Origin: Anniella stebbinsi
Taxonomy: Eukaryota > Chordata > Lepidosauria > Squamata > Anniellidae
Reading direction: 5' to 3'
Assembly: GCA_029215795.1 (NCBI GenBank)
Contig: JARDYH010000007.1
Location: forward strand, 70,672,763-70,736,762
Length of the DNA stretch: 64,000 nucleotides
The stretch's first letter is position 1. Each line of letters starts with the position of its first letter. Shown piece by piece: positions 63,767-64,000 of the stretch. Made by a program: the position numbers and the translations under genes. Under the pieces are notes generated by a model that ran no database searches, had not been told where the DNA came from, and saw only the letters and a program-made list of their open reading frames with translations.

Positions 63767-63905
63767 AATAGACAGACAGAGGAGGGAGCTGCCTGCGCCC
63801 CCAGCCAGGGATGCTGTGCCCAGGGCTGCCAGGAGGGGAAGGACGGGACTGAGCTTGCTCCTGCTTCTGCTGTCTGAGCCAGGGCAGGCGCAGCAGCCAA
63901 TCAGC
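63609..63905 (-). promoter_or_regulatory. ATP1A3: Probable ATP1A3 5' UTR and promoter
   Basis: The 300 bases upstream of the ATG are G/C-rich around 63780-63900. They contain a CCAAT motif on + (63897-63901, read ATTGG on the gene strand) and a long (GA)n tract (about 63714-63764). No TATA box is evident. The transcription start is not defined. Confidence 0.4.
63714..63764 (+). repeat. (GA)n microsatellite upstream of ATP1A3 start
   Basis: Nearly pure GA tract about 110-160 bases 5' of the ATG, read as CT on the gene strand. It is therefore in the 5' UTR or proximal promoter. Confidence 0.97.
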
Positions 63906-64000
63906 AGCAACTCCACACACACACACACCAGCCCACCAGCAAGCTCCGCCCCTTTTACTGCAGAATTCACCTTGCCCGAGGTGGGGAGACAAGGGCAGGC

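Overview
The window is a stretch of a vertebrate nuclear genome, most likely from a squamate reptile (lizard or snake). The genes are intron-rich, with canonical GT-AG junctions, vertebrate protein families and AATAAA poly(A) signals. The sequence between exons is crowded with CR1-like and L2-like LINE fragments, tRNA-derived SINEs, several families of palindromic DNA-transposon MITEs and many microsatellites, a mixture typical of lizards. The species assignment is inference; the gene assignments rest on direct translation of exons.

Three protein-coding genes are supported. (1) A cornifelin/PLAC8-family gene on + (coding exons 12706-15749, 116 aa). (2) RABAC1 (PRA1 family, prenylated Rab acceptor) on + (coding exons 21311-27150, 193 aa), with a CpG-rich probable promoter near 19.8-20.1 kb. 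(3) ATP1A3, the neuronal-type Na+/K+-ATPase alpha-3 subunit, on - (23 coding exons between 63608 and 33782, 1027 aa). The reading phases agree across every junction and all catalytic and ion-binding residues checked are present. RABAC1 and ATP1A3 are convergent, with about 6.6 kb between their stop codons. The three genes are not a functional pathway; their closeness matches the human chromosome 19q13.2 neighbourhood.

Layout: 1-12.6 kb is intergenic and repeat-rich, with one stretch (about 0.85-1.23 kb) that looks like a conserved non-coding element. 12.7-15.9 kb is the cornifelin-like gene. 16.1-19.8 kb is a nest of transposons immediately upstream of RABAC1. 19.8-27.7 kb is RABAC1. 27.7-32.3 kb is intergenic without a recognised gene. 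32.3-63.9 kb is ATP1A3, with an intron 1 of about 6.5 kb.

I found no new enzymatic or defence system. The best unexplained structure is in the mobile DNA. One CpG-rich element family is present in three copies of exactly 355 bp, each flanked by a perfect 3-bp target duplication. A fourth, longer and older relative (1021 bp) is inserted into an L2-like LINE, and its removal with one target copy restores the LINE reading frame. Four copies of a palindromic hAT-like MITE carry recognisable 8-bp target duplications. In ATP1A3, the extracellular M1-M2 loop has the residues expected for a cardiac-glycoside-sensitive pump, the N-terminus is of a longer form, and an arginine sits at a normally uncharged position near M3.
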